In this document: positions 1-6,330 of the stretch, in pieces
Numbering within the stretch: position 1 is the stretch's first letter
How the letters are laid out: every line of letters starts with the position of its first letter
Notes under the pieces: model-generated
What the model saw: only the letters and a program-made list of their open reading frames with translations
The model's database searches: none
Told to the model about the DNA's origin: nothing
Translations under genes and position numbers: made by a program
Source: an uncultured bacterium
Lineage (GTDB): Bacteria; Cyanobacteriota; Vampirovibrionia; Gastranaerophilales; Gastranaerophilaceae
DNA: 14,499 nt
Assembly: GCA_949286405.1 (NCBI GenBank)
Contig: CASECH010000002.1
Location: 1 to 14,499, forward strand
Direction of reading: 5' to 3'

Positions 1-83
1 CAAAACTAAAACCACTTATACTAACACTAAAAACAAAATATAATCATCACCTCTTTACTTTAAAGCAAAATTTAAAGTAATGG
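1..83 (+). other. Probable 3' end of an upstream + strand gene
   Basis: A rho-independent terminator begins at 84 and needs a + strand transcript entering from the left, so a gene must end at or before this point. Two frames remain open from the window edge. One stops at 41-43 and encodes a Thr/Lys/Asn-rich tail (ends TNTKNKI). The other stops at 78-80, just ahead of the hairpin (ends FTLKQNLK). The sequence does not decide between them, and too little is visible to guess a product. It is equally possible that both are 3' untranslated sequence. Confidence 0.25.
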
Positions 84-117
84 GCCGACAAAGACTCACA
101 TTTGTCGGCTTTTTTTT
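84..117 (+). terminator. Rho-independent terminator of the upstream gene
   Basis: A perfect 9-bp stem (GCCGACAAA, 84-92, pairing with TTTGTCGGC, 101-109) with an 8-nt loop is followed by eight T (110-117). No comparable T tract follows in the opposite direction, so it acts on the + strand and isolates the next gene pair from the gene to its left. Confidence 0.92.
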
Positions 118-181
118 GTAATTTGTAAAAATATGTAACGAAAGAAATTAAAATCCTAAAGTTTTTATAAAAAACTGTCGA

Positions 182-212
182 TACAATTTTTGTAATCACA
201 ATTAATAAGGAG
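182..212 (+). promoter_or_regulatory. Candidate -10 box and Shine-Dalgarno of the small-protein pair
   Basis: TACAAT at 182-187 is a 5/6 match to the -10 consensus, about 30 nt before the likely start region. No convincing -35 lies 16-18 nt upstream. AAGGAG at 207-212 is a strong Shine-Dalgarno lying 10 nt before ATG 223 but only 1 nt before GTG 214. This spacing decides the start of the following gene. Confidence 0.4.
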
Positions 213-222
213 TGTGTATACA

Positions 223-435
223 ATGGACGAAAAAAAAGTTTTGGATATGGAAGATTTAATGATTGATTATGGAGAAATGACAAGTTTCAATTTTGATTCA
301 CTTGATTACAAACAAGTACAAGATTTGCAAAGAATTACAGATAGTGAATATGCAAACAAACCATATTCTTTCAAATACGGCAAATTTGATCTTGTTGATT
401 TATTCCACTCATTCATTTCTCAAAAAGATTCTTAG
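223..435 (+). CDS. Small acidic protein of unknown function (70 aa)
   Basis: I do not recognise this family. The protein has no signal peptide, membrane segment or cysteine and is rich in Asp/Glu and aromatic residues (FNFDSLDY, SFKYGKFDLVDLFHSF), so it is probably soluble. I place the start at ATG 223 because AAGGAG at 207-212 is correctly spaced for it; an in-frame GTG at 214 would be abutted by the Shine-Dalgarno. It is the first gene of a two-gene unit bounded by terminators at 84-117 and 793-817. The next gene starts 45 nt downstream with a strikingly similar leader and the same opening (M, D or N, E, K). Stop TAG at 433-435. Confidence 0.75.
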   Translation: MDEKKVLDMEDLMIDYGEMTSFNFDSLDYKQVQDLQRITDSEYANKPYSFKYGKFDLVDLFHSFISQKDS

Positions 436-480
436 TCAGAATTATTGAAGTGTAAGCTGTTAATATAGGATATGTGTGCA

Positions 481-726
481 ATGAACGAAAAAGATTTATT
501 CGACAATTATTGCTTTCTTCCTTCTTGGAGTGATGACGACTACAAATTTCAACCTCTGGAAGAAAAAGAAGAACAAAATGATAAATTTGTTCCTCAAAGA
601 AAAGATTTAGCAACTCTTTTGGCAGAGCTTGAAGAAATTAAAAATAATATTGAGGATATCAAGGCCAGAGAATGGCATCTAGCTAAGCTTATTAAGCTTA
701 ACAAAGAAGGAATCGCTTTTCAGTAA
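481..726 (+). CDS. Small charged protein with C-terminal coiled-coil-like helix (81 aa)
   Basis: Unknown family. The N-terminal half is acidic and aromatic (NYCFLPSWSDDDYKF). Residues about 42-76 form a heptad-like Leu/Ile/Glu/Lys stretch (LATLLAELEEIKNNIEDIKA, then HLAKLIKL), suggesting an amphipathic or coiled-coil helix for oligomerisation or partner binding. AGGA at 467-470 lies 10 nt before ATG 481 but only 1 nt before the upstream in-frame ATG 472, so 481 is preferred; the first gene of the pair has the same 10-nt spacing. It is probably co-transcribed with that gene and ends 66 nt before their shared terminator. The function of the pair is not apparent. Confidence 0.75.
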   Translation: MNEKDLFDNYCFLPSWSDDDYKFQPLEEKEEQNDKFVPQRKDLATLLAELEEIKNNIEDIKAREWHLAKLIKLNKEGIAFQ

Positions 727-792
727 CCAACTGTTAAGAGATTTACGGCTACCGATTTGGAGATAGTACAACTTAATACAAACAATACATAG

Positions 793-817
793 TCGCCATA
801 ACATGGCGATTTTTTTT
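793..817 (+). terminator. Rho-independent terminator of the small-protein pair
   Basis: A 7-bp perfect stem (TCGCCAT 793-799, ATGGCGA 803-809) with a tight AAC loop is followed by eight T (810-817). The T tract reaches the stop codon of the convergent tolC-like gene (816-818). The reverse direction has no T tract, so this does not end the tolC-like transcript. Confidence 0.9.
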
Positions 818-2081
818 ATAAATCATCAAATACTGTATCGTCAAGCAGAATATCATGACCCATATTATGCATTAAATCTAAATAAGCTTGGTAATATACC
901 TGCATTGCACTTATATATTCATTAATCATCTCTTGATGAGCATTTTCTATGATGAACAAGTTCAACAAACTTGTCTGCCCATTTGCATATCGTTTTTCTG
1001 ACATCTTAAGAATATTATCAGATTCTTTCATAATATCTTTATAGTATGCCATATTTTCTTTTGCATATTTAAATTGGTTATAATCCTCTTTTAATGCATA
1101 TTTCAATTTATTTTCAAAAGACAATTTATCTATTTTTGCTCTTTCAAGAACAATTTTTGCACGTTTAATTTCTGGTCTGTATGTATAAAAAATAGGAAGA
1201 TCAACACCGCCTCCAACATAAGCACCTTGAGCCTTTCCATCACCAGAAAAGGCATATCCTCCCATTAAATTCAAATCAGGAATAACCTTATGTTTAGCAA
1301 CAGTTAATTCTTTCTCTGATTTTTCAATATTATTGTCAGCTATTCTGATTGAATAACTAAATTTCATAGCAATTTCTTCAATTGTTTGGTAATCAGGAAG
1401 TTTTAAATCAAGTAATGTTATATGATCTTCAAACAGAGAATTTTCTCTTGTATCATACATTACTGTTGAATCTTGCAAATTCAATGTATCATTAAAATGG
1501 AATTGTGCATGCAACAGTTCTGCTTTTGCTTTATTTAACAAAATAATTTGTTTTTTATGCTTGATATCAGATTGAAGTTTGTCTATTTCATAATTTGGAG
1601 AAGATTTTGGTTTTGCTTCTGAAATCAGTTTCATATTTTTAAAAAGTTTTTCTCTTTCTTGCAAAATTGAAACAACTGATTTCATATACACAACATCAAA
1701 GTATGCACTCATTACTTGTATTTTCAAGTTCAATTCTTCTTGTCTTACTTGATTTTGCACAAGATGCAAATTGGCAATAGCGACTTTTTTACGAACACCT
1801 CTTTTAGCTATTTCTATAGGCAATGCAATACCTGCTTGGCTGGCATTAGATGTACCAATTGATCCCATCAAAATATTTGTTTGTGCTTGAGGGTTTTTTA
1901 GAGCATTAGCCATTTTTACTTCTTGTTCAAGTATTTGAATTTCTTTTCGTTTTGCTTGGAGTGCCAAATTATTATTTAACGCAAGTTTGAACGCTTCATC
2001 TGCAGATATTTTAGTAACATTTGCAAACGAGGGTAAAATTGTACAACTTAACATTAATACAAGTATAACTATCTTCTTCAT
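816..2081 (-). CDS. TolC-family outer-membrane efflux channel protein
   Basis: Outer-membrane factor of the TolC/CzcC (OEP) type, which forms a trimeric periplasm-spanning exit duct for RND, ABC or type I export systems. With the start at 2081 (421 aa), residues 1-20 are a signal peptide (MKK, hydrophobic core, SFA before NVTK). Two OEP repeats follow. The first opens ADEAFKLALNNNLALQAKRKE with a long helical stretch of Ala/Lys/Gln. The second contains KVIPDLNLMGGYAFSGDG and VGGGVDLPIFY, typical of the strand-helix transitions. A 27-residue upstream extension to 2162 is possible but reads through a terminator hairpin and would hide the signal peptide, so I reject it. A perfect TATAAT ends 6 nt before ATG 2081 with no Shine-Dalgarno. 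No membrane-fusion or pump gene is in the window, so the partner must be encoded elsewhere. Confidence 0.9.
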   Translation of the reverse strand: MKKIVILVLMLSCTILPSFANVTKISADEAFKLALNNNLALQAKRKEIQILEQEVKMANALKNPQAQTNILMGSIGTSNASQAGIALPIEIAKRGVRKKVAIANLHLVQNQVRQEELNLKIQVMSAYFDVVYMKSVVSILQEREKLFKNMKLISEAKPKSSPNYEIDKLQSDIKHKKQIILLNKAKAELLHAQFHFNDTLNLQDSTVMYDTRENSLFEDHITLLDLKLPDYQTIEEIAMKFSYSIRIADNNIEKSEKELTVAKHKVIPDLNLMGGYAFSGDGKAQGAYVGGGVDLPIFYTYRPEIKRAKIVLERAKIDKLSFENKLKYALKEDYNQFKYAKENMAYYKDIMKESDNILKMSEKRYANGQTSLLNLFIIENAHQEMINEYISAMQVYYQAYLDLMHNMGHDILLDDTVFDDL

Positions 2082-2087
2082 ACATAC

Positions 2088-2093
2088 ATTATA
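2088..2093 (-). promoter_or_regulatory. -10 box of the tolC-like gene, leaderless geometry
   Basis: On the minus strand TATAAT (2093 to 2088) is followed by six bases (GTATGT) and then ATG at 2081, placing the predicted transcript start on the A of the start codon. No clear -35 is visible in the T-rich tail of the preceding terminator, and the extended TGn element is absent. Confidence 0.5.
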
Positions 2094-2100
2094 ATACACA

Positions 2101-2140
2101 AAAACAAAATAAAAATAAAGAAGGCGACAAATGCCGCCTT
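2101..2140 (-). terminator. Rho-independent terminator after the five-Cys protein gene
   Basis: On the minus strand a 6-bp stem (AAGGCG/CGCCTT, 2121-2126 with 2135-2140, 8-nt loop) is followed by a T-rich tail (2120 down to 2101, mostly T). It lies between the 78-aa gene and the tolC-like gene. A second weaker hairpin (ACAGC 2171-2175, GCTGT 2183-2187) precedes it without a good T tract. Confidence 0.75.
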
Positions 2141-2204
2141 TACAATAATTATTAATGGTCACAATGCAATACAGCCTTTAAAGCTGTTTATAGAAAAGGA
2201 GTTG

Positions 2205-2441
2205 CTATATTGGATTCATTTTAGGTTTTCCTACTACACCAATTAAAATATCTATCACACGAGGCATTTGACACTTGAAAGAGTAATTACCTTTTGCTAG
2301 AGAGCATTTTTTGCAATCACATTTTATTGAATAGCATTCCATAGCCTGCTCTGTCCAAGCCTTCGTAATTGATTCTGAAATATCACCATTAGTTTGAGGA
2401 TAAAATTCTTTCTTACTTGCAGAGACTTTTTCAACTTCCAT
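2205..2441 (-). CDS. Small five-cysteine protein of unknown function (78 aa)
   Basis: Not recognised with certainty. The core has five Cys arranged C-x4-C-x-C-x2-C-x10-C (residues about 36-57, MECYSIKCDCKKC then FKCQM), which could bind zinc or an iron-sulfur cluster, followed by a hydrophobic helix (PRVIDILIGVVGKP). The N-terminus is polar and probably flexible. There is no signal peptide or membrane span. Start ATG 2441 is supported by a clear Shine-Dalgarno (AGGGAG) about 6 nt upstream. It lies 73 nt downstream of engB with its own TATAAT at 2488-2483, and a terminator follows at 2140-2101, so it may be transcribed alone. The cysteine spacing makes chance coding unlikely. Confidence 0.8.
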   Translation of the reverse strand: MEVEKVSASKKEFYPQTNGDISESITKAWTEQAMECYSIKCDCKKCSLAKGNYSFKCQMPRVIDILIGVVGKPKMNPI

Positions 2442-2482
2442 AAGACTCTCCCTGAAAAAATTTCGATTACTAACCCATATTC

Positions 2483-2488
2483 ATTATA
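2483..2488 (-). promoter_or_regulatory. Candidate -10 box for the five-Cys protein gene
   Basis: On the minus strand a perfect TATAAT lies 41 nt before ATG 2441, leaving a leader of about 35 nt that includes AGGGAG. The -35 position holds only a weak match (TTAAAT, 16 nt upstream). The spacer shows no convincing terminator for engB. Confidence 0.45.
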
Positions 2489-2514
2489 AAACGCAAAAAG
2501 GGAGATTTAATCCT

Positions 2515-3102
2515 CTATTTAGATGAATTGAAATTTAAAATATGTTCAAAAATCTTTTCATTATATCTACTATCTACTGCACTGAAAGGAAGAACTACAC
2601 CACCAAATTCTTTTTCCACGTTTTTTATAACATTTAACGTCTTAGACTTTGGCACATAATCCATTTTTGTCACAACAGTGAATATTGGTAAATTATAAGC
2701 CATTATCCATTCACGCATTTGGTAATCATTTTTTTGAATTTCATGTCTTCCATCGATTAATTGCACAAGAGATGTTATTTGTTCTCTTTTGAGCAAATAT
2801 TCTTCTAAATATTTTTGCCATCTGTTCTGAGCTTCTTTAGAAACTTTTGCATAACCATATCCCGGCAAATCAGCAATCATAAATTCATTAGCAAATTGAA
2901 AAAAATTAATCAATCTAGTCTTGCCTGGAGTATTTGAAGTTTTTGCCAATTTTTTGTGGTTTGCCAAGCCGTTAATAAAAGATGATTTACCAACATTTGA
3001 ACGACCCAAAAGCGGAAACTCAGGCAATGTATAATCAGGACACTGAGACAATTTCTCAGCACTTATTAAAAATTTTGCTTGCATGTATTTTTGTTTAGCC
3101 AT
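2515..3102 (-). CDS. engB: Ribosome biogenesis GTPase EngB/YsxC
   Basis: TrmE-Era-EngA-EngB superfamily GTPase needed for assembly of the large ribosomal subunit; a soluble cytoplasmic protein. All G motifs are present: G1 GRSNVGKS (33-40), G2 TPGKT (58-62), G3 DLPGYGYA (78-85), G4 TKMD (145-148) and G5 SAVDS (174-178). The DLPGYGYAKV signature is specific to EngB. Length 195 aa is normal and the protein looks intact. Start ATG 3102 gives the usual short N-terminus. No Shine-Dalgarno precedes it; instead an extended -10 (TGATATTAT) ends 6 nt before the ATG, so the mRNA may be leaderless. It lies 30 nt downstream of the 85-aa gene on the same strand and could also receive read-through from the TPR gene. 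Confidence 0.97.
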   Translation of the reverse strand: MAKQKYMQAKFLISAEKLSQCPDYTLPEFPLLGRSNVGKSSFINGLANHKKLAKTSNTPGKTRLINFFQFANEFMIADLPGYGYAKVSKEAQNRWQKYLEEYLLKREQITSLVQLIDGRHEIQKNDYQMREWIMAYNLPIFTVVTKMDYVPKSKTLNVIKNVEKEFGGVVLPFSAVDSRYNEKIFEHILNFNSSK

Positions 3103-3108
3103 AAAAAG

Positions 3109-3117
3109 ATAATATCA
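3109..3117 (-). promoter_or_regulatory. Extended -10 promoter of engB, leaderless geometry
   Basis: On the minus strand TGATATTAT (3117 to 3109) is an extended -10 element (TGn plus a 5/6 hexamer), followed by CTTTTT and the ATG at 3102. Predicted transcription starts at the start codon. No clear -35 is seen, which the TGn element could compensate. It lies just after the stop codon of the preceding gene. Confidence 0.55.
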
Positions 3118-3132
3118 TAAAAAAGTAAAAAA

Positions 3133-3390
3133 TTACTTTGTAACCAAGTGCTTTTCTTTTTGCTCCTTAAGTTTATTTTTGTACAAAACATTTTGAAAAA
3201 TATTATACATTTTTTCACTGTTAACAACCGTAATTTGAGTTTTTTTGTTAACAAAATCAACATTCACAGACGGTTTTTTACAAAAAATATTATCTTCGAT
3301 ATTCACAAGCTGGAACAAGCCCTCAGTCAATACGCTTAAGGGCTCTCTCCAAAAAATCTCAAATGATTTTCTTATATCAAATTTTTTCAT
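3133..3390 (-). CDS. Small unknown protein coupled to the TPR gene (85 aa)
   Basis: Unknown family. It is lysine-rich with alternating hydrophobic/polar stretches (LFQLVNIEDNIF, SVNVDFVNKKTQITVVNSE) that suggest beta strands, then a basic helical C-terminus (NKLKEQKEKHLVTK). No signal peptide or membrane span. Evidence that it is real is positional: it fills the gap between the TPR gene and engB on the same strand, starting 8 nt after the TPR stop codon, which suggests translational coupling; no strong Shine-Dalgarno is visible. Overlapping ORFs on both strands here (3066-3263, 3148-3339, 3245-3427) look like shadows. Composition bias in AT-rich DNA remains an alternative. Confidence 0.6.
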   Translation of the reverse strand: MKKFDIRKSFEIFWREPLSVLTEGLFQLVNIEDNIFCKKPSVNVDFVNKKTQITVVNSEKMYNIFQNVLYKNKLKEQKEKHLVTK

Positions 3391-3398
3391 CTGTCTGG

Positions 3399-5258
3399 TT
3401 ATTGTGCTTTTCTTTTATATTTATTAATCTTTTTCATTACTTGATCTTTATCTGAAGCATTAGGGTTCATTGCTAAATACTGTTGATAGTATTTAACTGC
3501 TCCACGATAATTCAATTCTTTTTCATACGCTTGAGCTTTTAATTTTGCTATAGCAGGACTATTGTGGAAGAAGTCTATTGCACGGTTACAATATTCAATT
3601 GTAGATGCATAATTCTTTTCTTTAAATTGACGTTGAGCAACATCAAAGAATTCATTTGACTTAATTTCACACAAATCAATATATCCTATACCGTTTTTCG
3701 CAATAATGTTATCAGGATCTTTCATTAAAGCTTTTTTCAAGGCAGTTCTTGCTGTTCTGAATTGTTTGTGATGAACAAGTATTTCAGCCAAATACAAGTC
3801 ATCATCTACGCTGTTTGCAAAATTTACTGCATTTTCAAAAGTATATACAGCATCTTTTTCTCTACCTAAAGCAAGATATGCTTCACCTTTAATTATGCTA
3901 TCCATTAAGTTATTACCCGCAGCTTGAATAATGTAGTTCAAACTATCTTTTGACAAAGCAGTTTGATGAGTCAGACTTGCAAGTTTTAATTTTGCTAAGT
4001 GAAGTTCTAAATCTTCAGGACACTTTTCTATAGCTTTATTTACATAATCATAAGCAAGGTATAATTCTTTGTTAGTTGTAATACCTTCTTTATTACCTCT
4101 GTCTTTTGACATTTCGTAATATGTATTTGCTAAACCTACAATAGCATCTTCATTATAGTTTTCATCCCCAACAAGTCTTGAATAGTAATCAAGTGCTTGT
4201 TCATATTTTCTTGTATGAAGTGCTAAGTTTGCAATCTTTAATTTACCTTCTTGATAATTTGGATTGATTGCCAAAACTGTTTTTAACTGTTCCATTGCAA
4301 ATTCTTCGTCAGCTCTGTTTTCATAAATATTTGCCAAATTCAGATATGGACGAGAATTTTCAGGCTTTACTGTCACTGCTTTTTTGAAAGAATTTATCGC
4401 AGCGGCTTGGTTTCCTTGTCTTAAATATAATTCACCTTGTAAATTCAATGCAGGTGAAGAATTTGGATTAACATGGATTGAGTGGTTAATCCAAGTTAAC
4501 GCATCTGAATATTTACCTCGTCTTGTTTCTACTTGAGCCATATGATACCAAGCTGTTGGGTTGTGAGAATTGTATTGCATAGCTTTTTTGAAATAAGCTT
4601 CCGCTCCATCAAGGTTACCACCCATCATCTCTAGCACACCTAAGTTATCATAAGCTACAGCATAAGATGGGTTGATTTTTAACGCTGCATTGAACAAATC
4701 TCTTGCATCTTTTCTGTTACCTAATTTTAAAGTCGCAACCCCCATAGCATTGTATGCAGGATAATAATTTGTATTTAAATTTACAGTTTTTACGAATTCT
4801 TTTATTGCAGAATTAATCAAACCTCTCGTATTTTTAATATAGTCAACATCTGATGAAGTTTGACGCATCATATATACAACACCTTGTGCATAATGCAAAT
4901 CAGGATTATTAGGATATTTTTTTATCCATTTATCAATTTCTTGTTGAGCAGGAGCTAATTTATACTGTTTCGCCATAGATACTGAACGCAAAGCTATCGC
5001 TGTAATATCATTAGGATCTTTATTTAATATTTCTCTTAGTTTTGAGTCTGCTTCTGAGTACCTGTTATACTCTATTAATTTTGCTATTTCCGGATATTTA
5101 GTCGTAGAAGCAACATTTACACCAGAAGTATTTACCTTCGTTGTATTTGAAGGATTTTTCTGTACTTGAGCTTGTAATTCTTTTGCATTAACCGCTGTTG
5201 TTGTGGATAATGTCATTAATGTCGCAAATGATGCTACTAATATTTTTTTGTAATTCAT
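3399..5258 (-). CDS. Exported tetratricopeptide repeat (TPR) protein
   Basis: 619 aa with a signal peptide (residues 1-25: MNYKK, hydrophobic segment, likely cleavage after AVNA), then a linker rich in Thr/Ser/Asn and roughly a dozen TPR units to the C-terminus. Clear repeats include YPAYNAMGVATLKLGNRKDA, AVAYDNLGVLEMMGGNLDGA, TAWYHMAQVETRRGKYSDAL and RPYLNLANIYENRADEEFAM, with the expected W/Y-L-G-Y-A-P pattern. The C-terminus is basic (KKINKYKRKAQ). TPR solenoids are protein-protein scaffolds; with the signal peptide this one probably acts in the periplasm or at the envelope, but no catalytic domain indicates a pathway. Start ATG 5258 has AGGAG 5 nt upstream, and TATAAT at 5292-5287 lies about 30 nt from the start. 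It leads a minus-strand unit with the 85-aa gene. Confidence 0.93.
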   Translation of the reverse strand: MNYKKILVASFATLMTLSTTTAVNAKELQAQVQKNPSNTTKVNTSGVNVASTTKYPEIAKLIEYNRYSEADSKLREILNKDPNDITAIALRSVSMAKQYKLAPAQQEIDKWIKKYPNNPDLHYAQGVVYMMRQTSSDVDYIKNTRGLINSAIKEFVKTVNLNTNYYPAYNAMGVATLKLGNRKDARDLFNAALKINPSYAVAYDNLGVLEMMGGNLDGAEAYFKKAMQYNSHNPTAWYHMAQVETRRGKYSDALTWINHSIHVNPNSSPALNLQGELYLRQGNQAAAINSFKKAVTVKPENSRPYLNLANIYENRADEEFAMEQLKTVLAINPNYQEGKLKIANLALHTRKYEQALDYYSRLVGDENYNEDAIVGLANTYYEMSKDRGNKEGITTNKELYLAYDYVNKAIEKCPEDLELHLAKLKLASLTHQTALSKDSLNYIIQAAGNNLMDSIIKGEAYLALGREKDAVYTFENAVNFANSVDDDLYLAEILVHHKQFRTARTALKKALMKDPDNIIAKNGIGYIDLCEIKSNEFFDVAQRQFKEKNYASTIEYCNRAIDFFHNSPAIAKLKAQAYEKELNYRGAVKYYQQYLAMNPNASDKDQVMKKINKYKRKAQ

Positions 5259-5286
5259 TTTATCTCCTGAGATTTTTATGAAATTG

Positions 5287-5315
5287 ATTATAGTAAACTA
5301 TTCTAATTCTGCTAA
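5287..5315 (-). promoter_or_regulatory. Promoter of the TPR gene
   Basis: On the minus strand a perfect TATAAT (5292-5287) is preceded after 17 nt by TTAGCA (5315-5310, 4/6 match to TTGACA). Predicted transcript start near 5280 gives a leader of about 22 nt with the AGGAG Shine-Dalgarno. The -35 region overlaps that of the divergent xer promoter. Confidence 0.6.
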
Positions 5316-5329
5316 AAGTATTGTATAAT
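5301..5329 (+). promoter_or_regulatory. Promoter of the xer recombinase gene
   Basis: A perfect TATAAT at 5324-5329 is preceded after 17 nt by TTCTAA (5301-5306, 3/6). Predicted start near 5336 leaves about 33 nt of leader without a Shine-Dalgarno. A 10-codon ORF (5353-5385) in another frame overlaps the xer start codon. Confidence 0.5.
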
Positions 5330-5368
5330 ATCTATTATTAAAAAGCAATAATATGAATGATGTAGATA

Positions 5369-6283
5369 ATGGGTATCAATATTAATTCAAAACAAGATTT
5401 AGAAGATTTTAAATCGTACATAATTGTAGAAAAAAACTTTTCGAAACATACAGCAAAAGCTTATTGTAGCGATATTTTAAGCTTCCTTGTCTGGATGGAC
5501 GAGCAATCTTGTGAAGATGTTAACTTTTCAAAGATCAGAGATTATTTACACTTTATTCAGAAATTCAATTATAAGAAAACCACAATCGCAAGAAAAATTG
5601 CTAGTATTAGAACTTTTTATAAATTTTTGTATCGAGAAAGAAAAATTGATTCTAATCCTGCGATGAATTTAAATACACCAAAACGCCCAAAATCACTACC
5701 CAAATTCCTTACCCCTGATGAAGTAGAAAAAATTCTAAATAATACAAAAATTGAGACACCTTCAGGTTATAGAAATAGGGCTATATTAGAACTTCTTTGG
5801 GCAACAGGTATGCGTGTATCAGAATTGTCCGGATTAAATTTTGGAGATTTGAATTTAGAAAATAATGAAATCAGAGTTTTTGGTAAAGGTGCAAAAGAAA
5901 GAATTATTCTTGTCACAGACAGGGCTAAATCATATTTAGAAAGATATATTGAAACAGCTAGAGCTCTTATTCCAAAAGGTTTTCCTGTGGGGGAGCCAAA
6001 TGAAGATTCTCCTGTTTTTATTAACAACACAGGGTATAGATTACAGACAAGAACCATCAGAAACGTAATAAATGATATTGTCGAAAAAATCAATTTACCA
6101 AAACATGTTACTCCACACGTTTTTCGACATAGTTTTGCAACACATTTAATTGAAAATGGAGCTGATTTGCGTGTAGTACAAGAACTTTTAGGACACGCAA
6201 GTATTTCTAATACACAAATTTATACGCACATTTCAACACAACATTTGAAAGATGTTTATAATGAAGCACACCCTCGTGCTTAG
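5369..6283 (+). CDS. xerC: Site-specific tyrosine recombinase XerC/XerD
   Basis: Chromosome dimer resolution recombinase that acts at dif with FtsK. The N-terminal SAM-like core-binding domain spans about residues 10-95 (EKNFSKHTAKAY). The catalytic domain spans about 110-300 with the full active site: R149 (ATGMRVSEL), K173 in FGKGAKER, H250 and R253 (PHVFRHSFATH), H276 (ELLGHASIS) and nucleophile Y285 (NTQIYTHIS). It ends in the characteristic HPRA. Length 304 aa is standard, arguing for a housekeeping Xer rather than a phage integrase; no att sites or phage genes are nearby. XerC and XerD cannot be told apart safely from the sequence alone, so the symbol is provisional. Start ATG 5369 lacks a Shine-Dalgarno. 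The trmB-like gene follows after 47 nt with its own promoter. Confidence 0.95.
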   Translation: MGININSKQDLEDFKSYIIVEKNFSKHTAKAYCSDILSFLVWMDEQSCEDVNFSKIRDYLHFIQKFNYKKTTIARKIASIRTFYKFLYRERKIDSNPAMNLNTPKRPKSLPKFLTPDEVEKILNNTKIETPSGYRNRAILELLWATGMRVSELSGLNFGDLNLENNEIRVFGKGAKERIILVTDRAKSYLERYIETARALIPKGFPVGEPNEDSPVFINNTGYRLQTRTIRNVINDIVEKINLPKHVTPHVFRHSFATHLIENGADLRVVQELLGHASISNTQIYTHISTQHLKDVYNEAHPRA

Positions 6284-6295
6284 GTTTTTGAAAAT

Positions 6296-6324
6296 TTGCC
6301 AATATACAAAAAGTTTGCTAAAAT
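6296..6324 (+). promoter_or_regulatory. Promoter of the trmB-like gene, leaderless geometry
   Basis: TTGCCA (6296-6301, 5/6), a 17-nt spacer ending in TGC, and TAAAAT (6319-6324, 5/6) form a near-ideal promoter with an extended -10. Six bases (TCAGCT) separate it from ATG 6331, so the predicted start of transcription is the A of the start codon. No Shine-Dalgarno exists between promoter and gene. Confidence 0.75.
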
Positions 6325-6330
6325 TCAGCT

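Noticed and set aside
47..283. Minus-strand ORF of 78 codons
   Set aside because: It runs through the terminator at 84-117 and the Shine-Dalgarno and start of the 70-aa gene; its composition is just reverse-complemented AT-rich DNA.
2082..2162. 27-residue N-terminal extension of the TolC-like protein (start at 2162)
   Set aside because: It translates the upstream gene's terminator hairpin and the tolC-like promoter, and would bury an otherwise perfect signal peptide.
2491..2515. Intrinsic terminator after engB
   Set aside because: The stretch ends in T5 on the minus strand but only a 3-bp stem (GAT/ATC) can form before it.
5259..5368. dif-like recombination site near the xer gene
   Set aside because: No 28-bp pair of Xer half-sites with a 6-8 bp centre was found here or elsewhere by eye; AT-rich inverted words are common by chance.
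5767..6093. 108-codon minus-strand ORF inside the xer gene
   Set aside because: Lies wholly opposite the conserved catalytic domain, with no start signals; a shadow.
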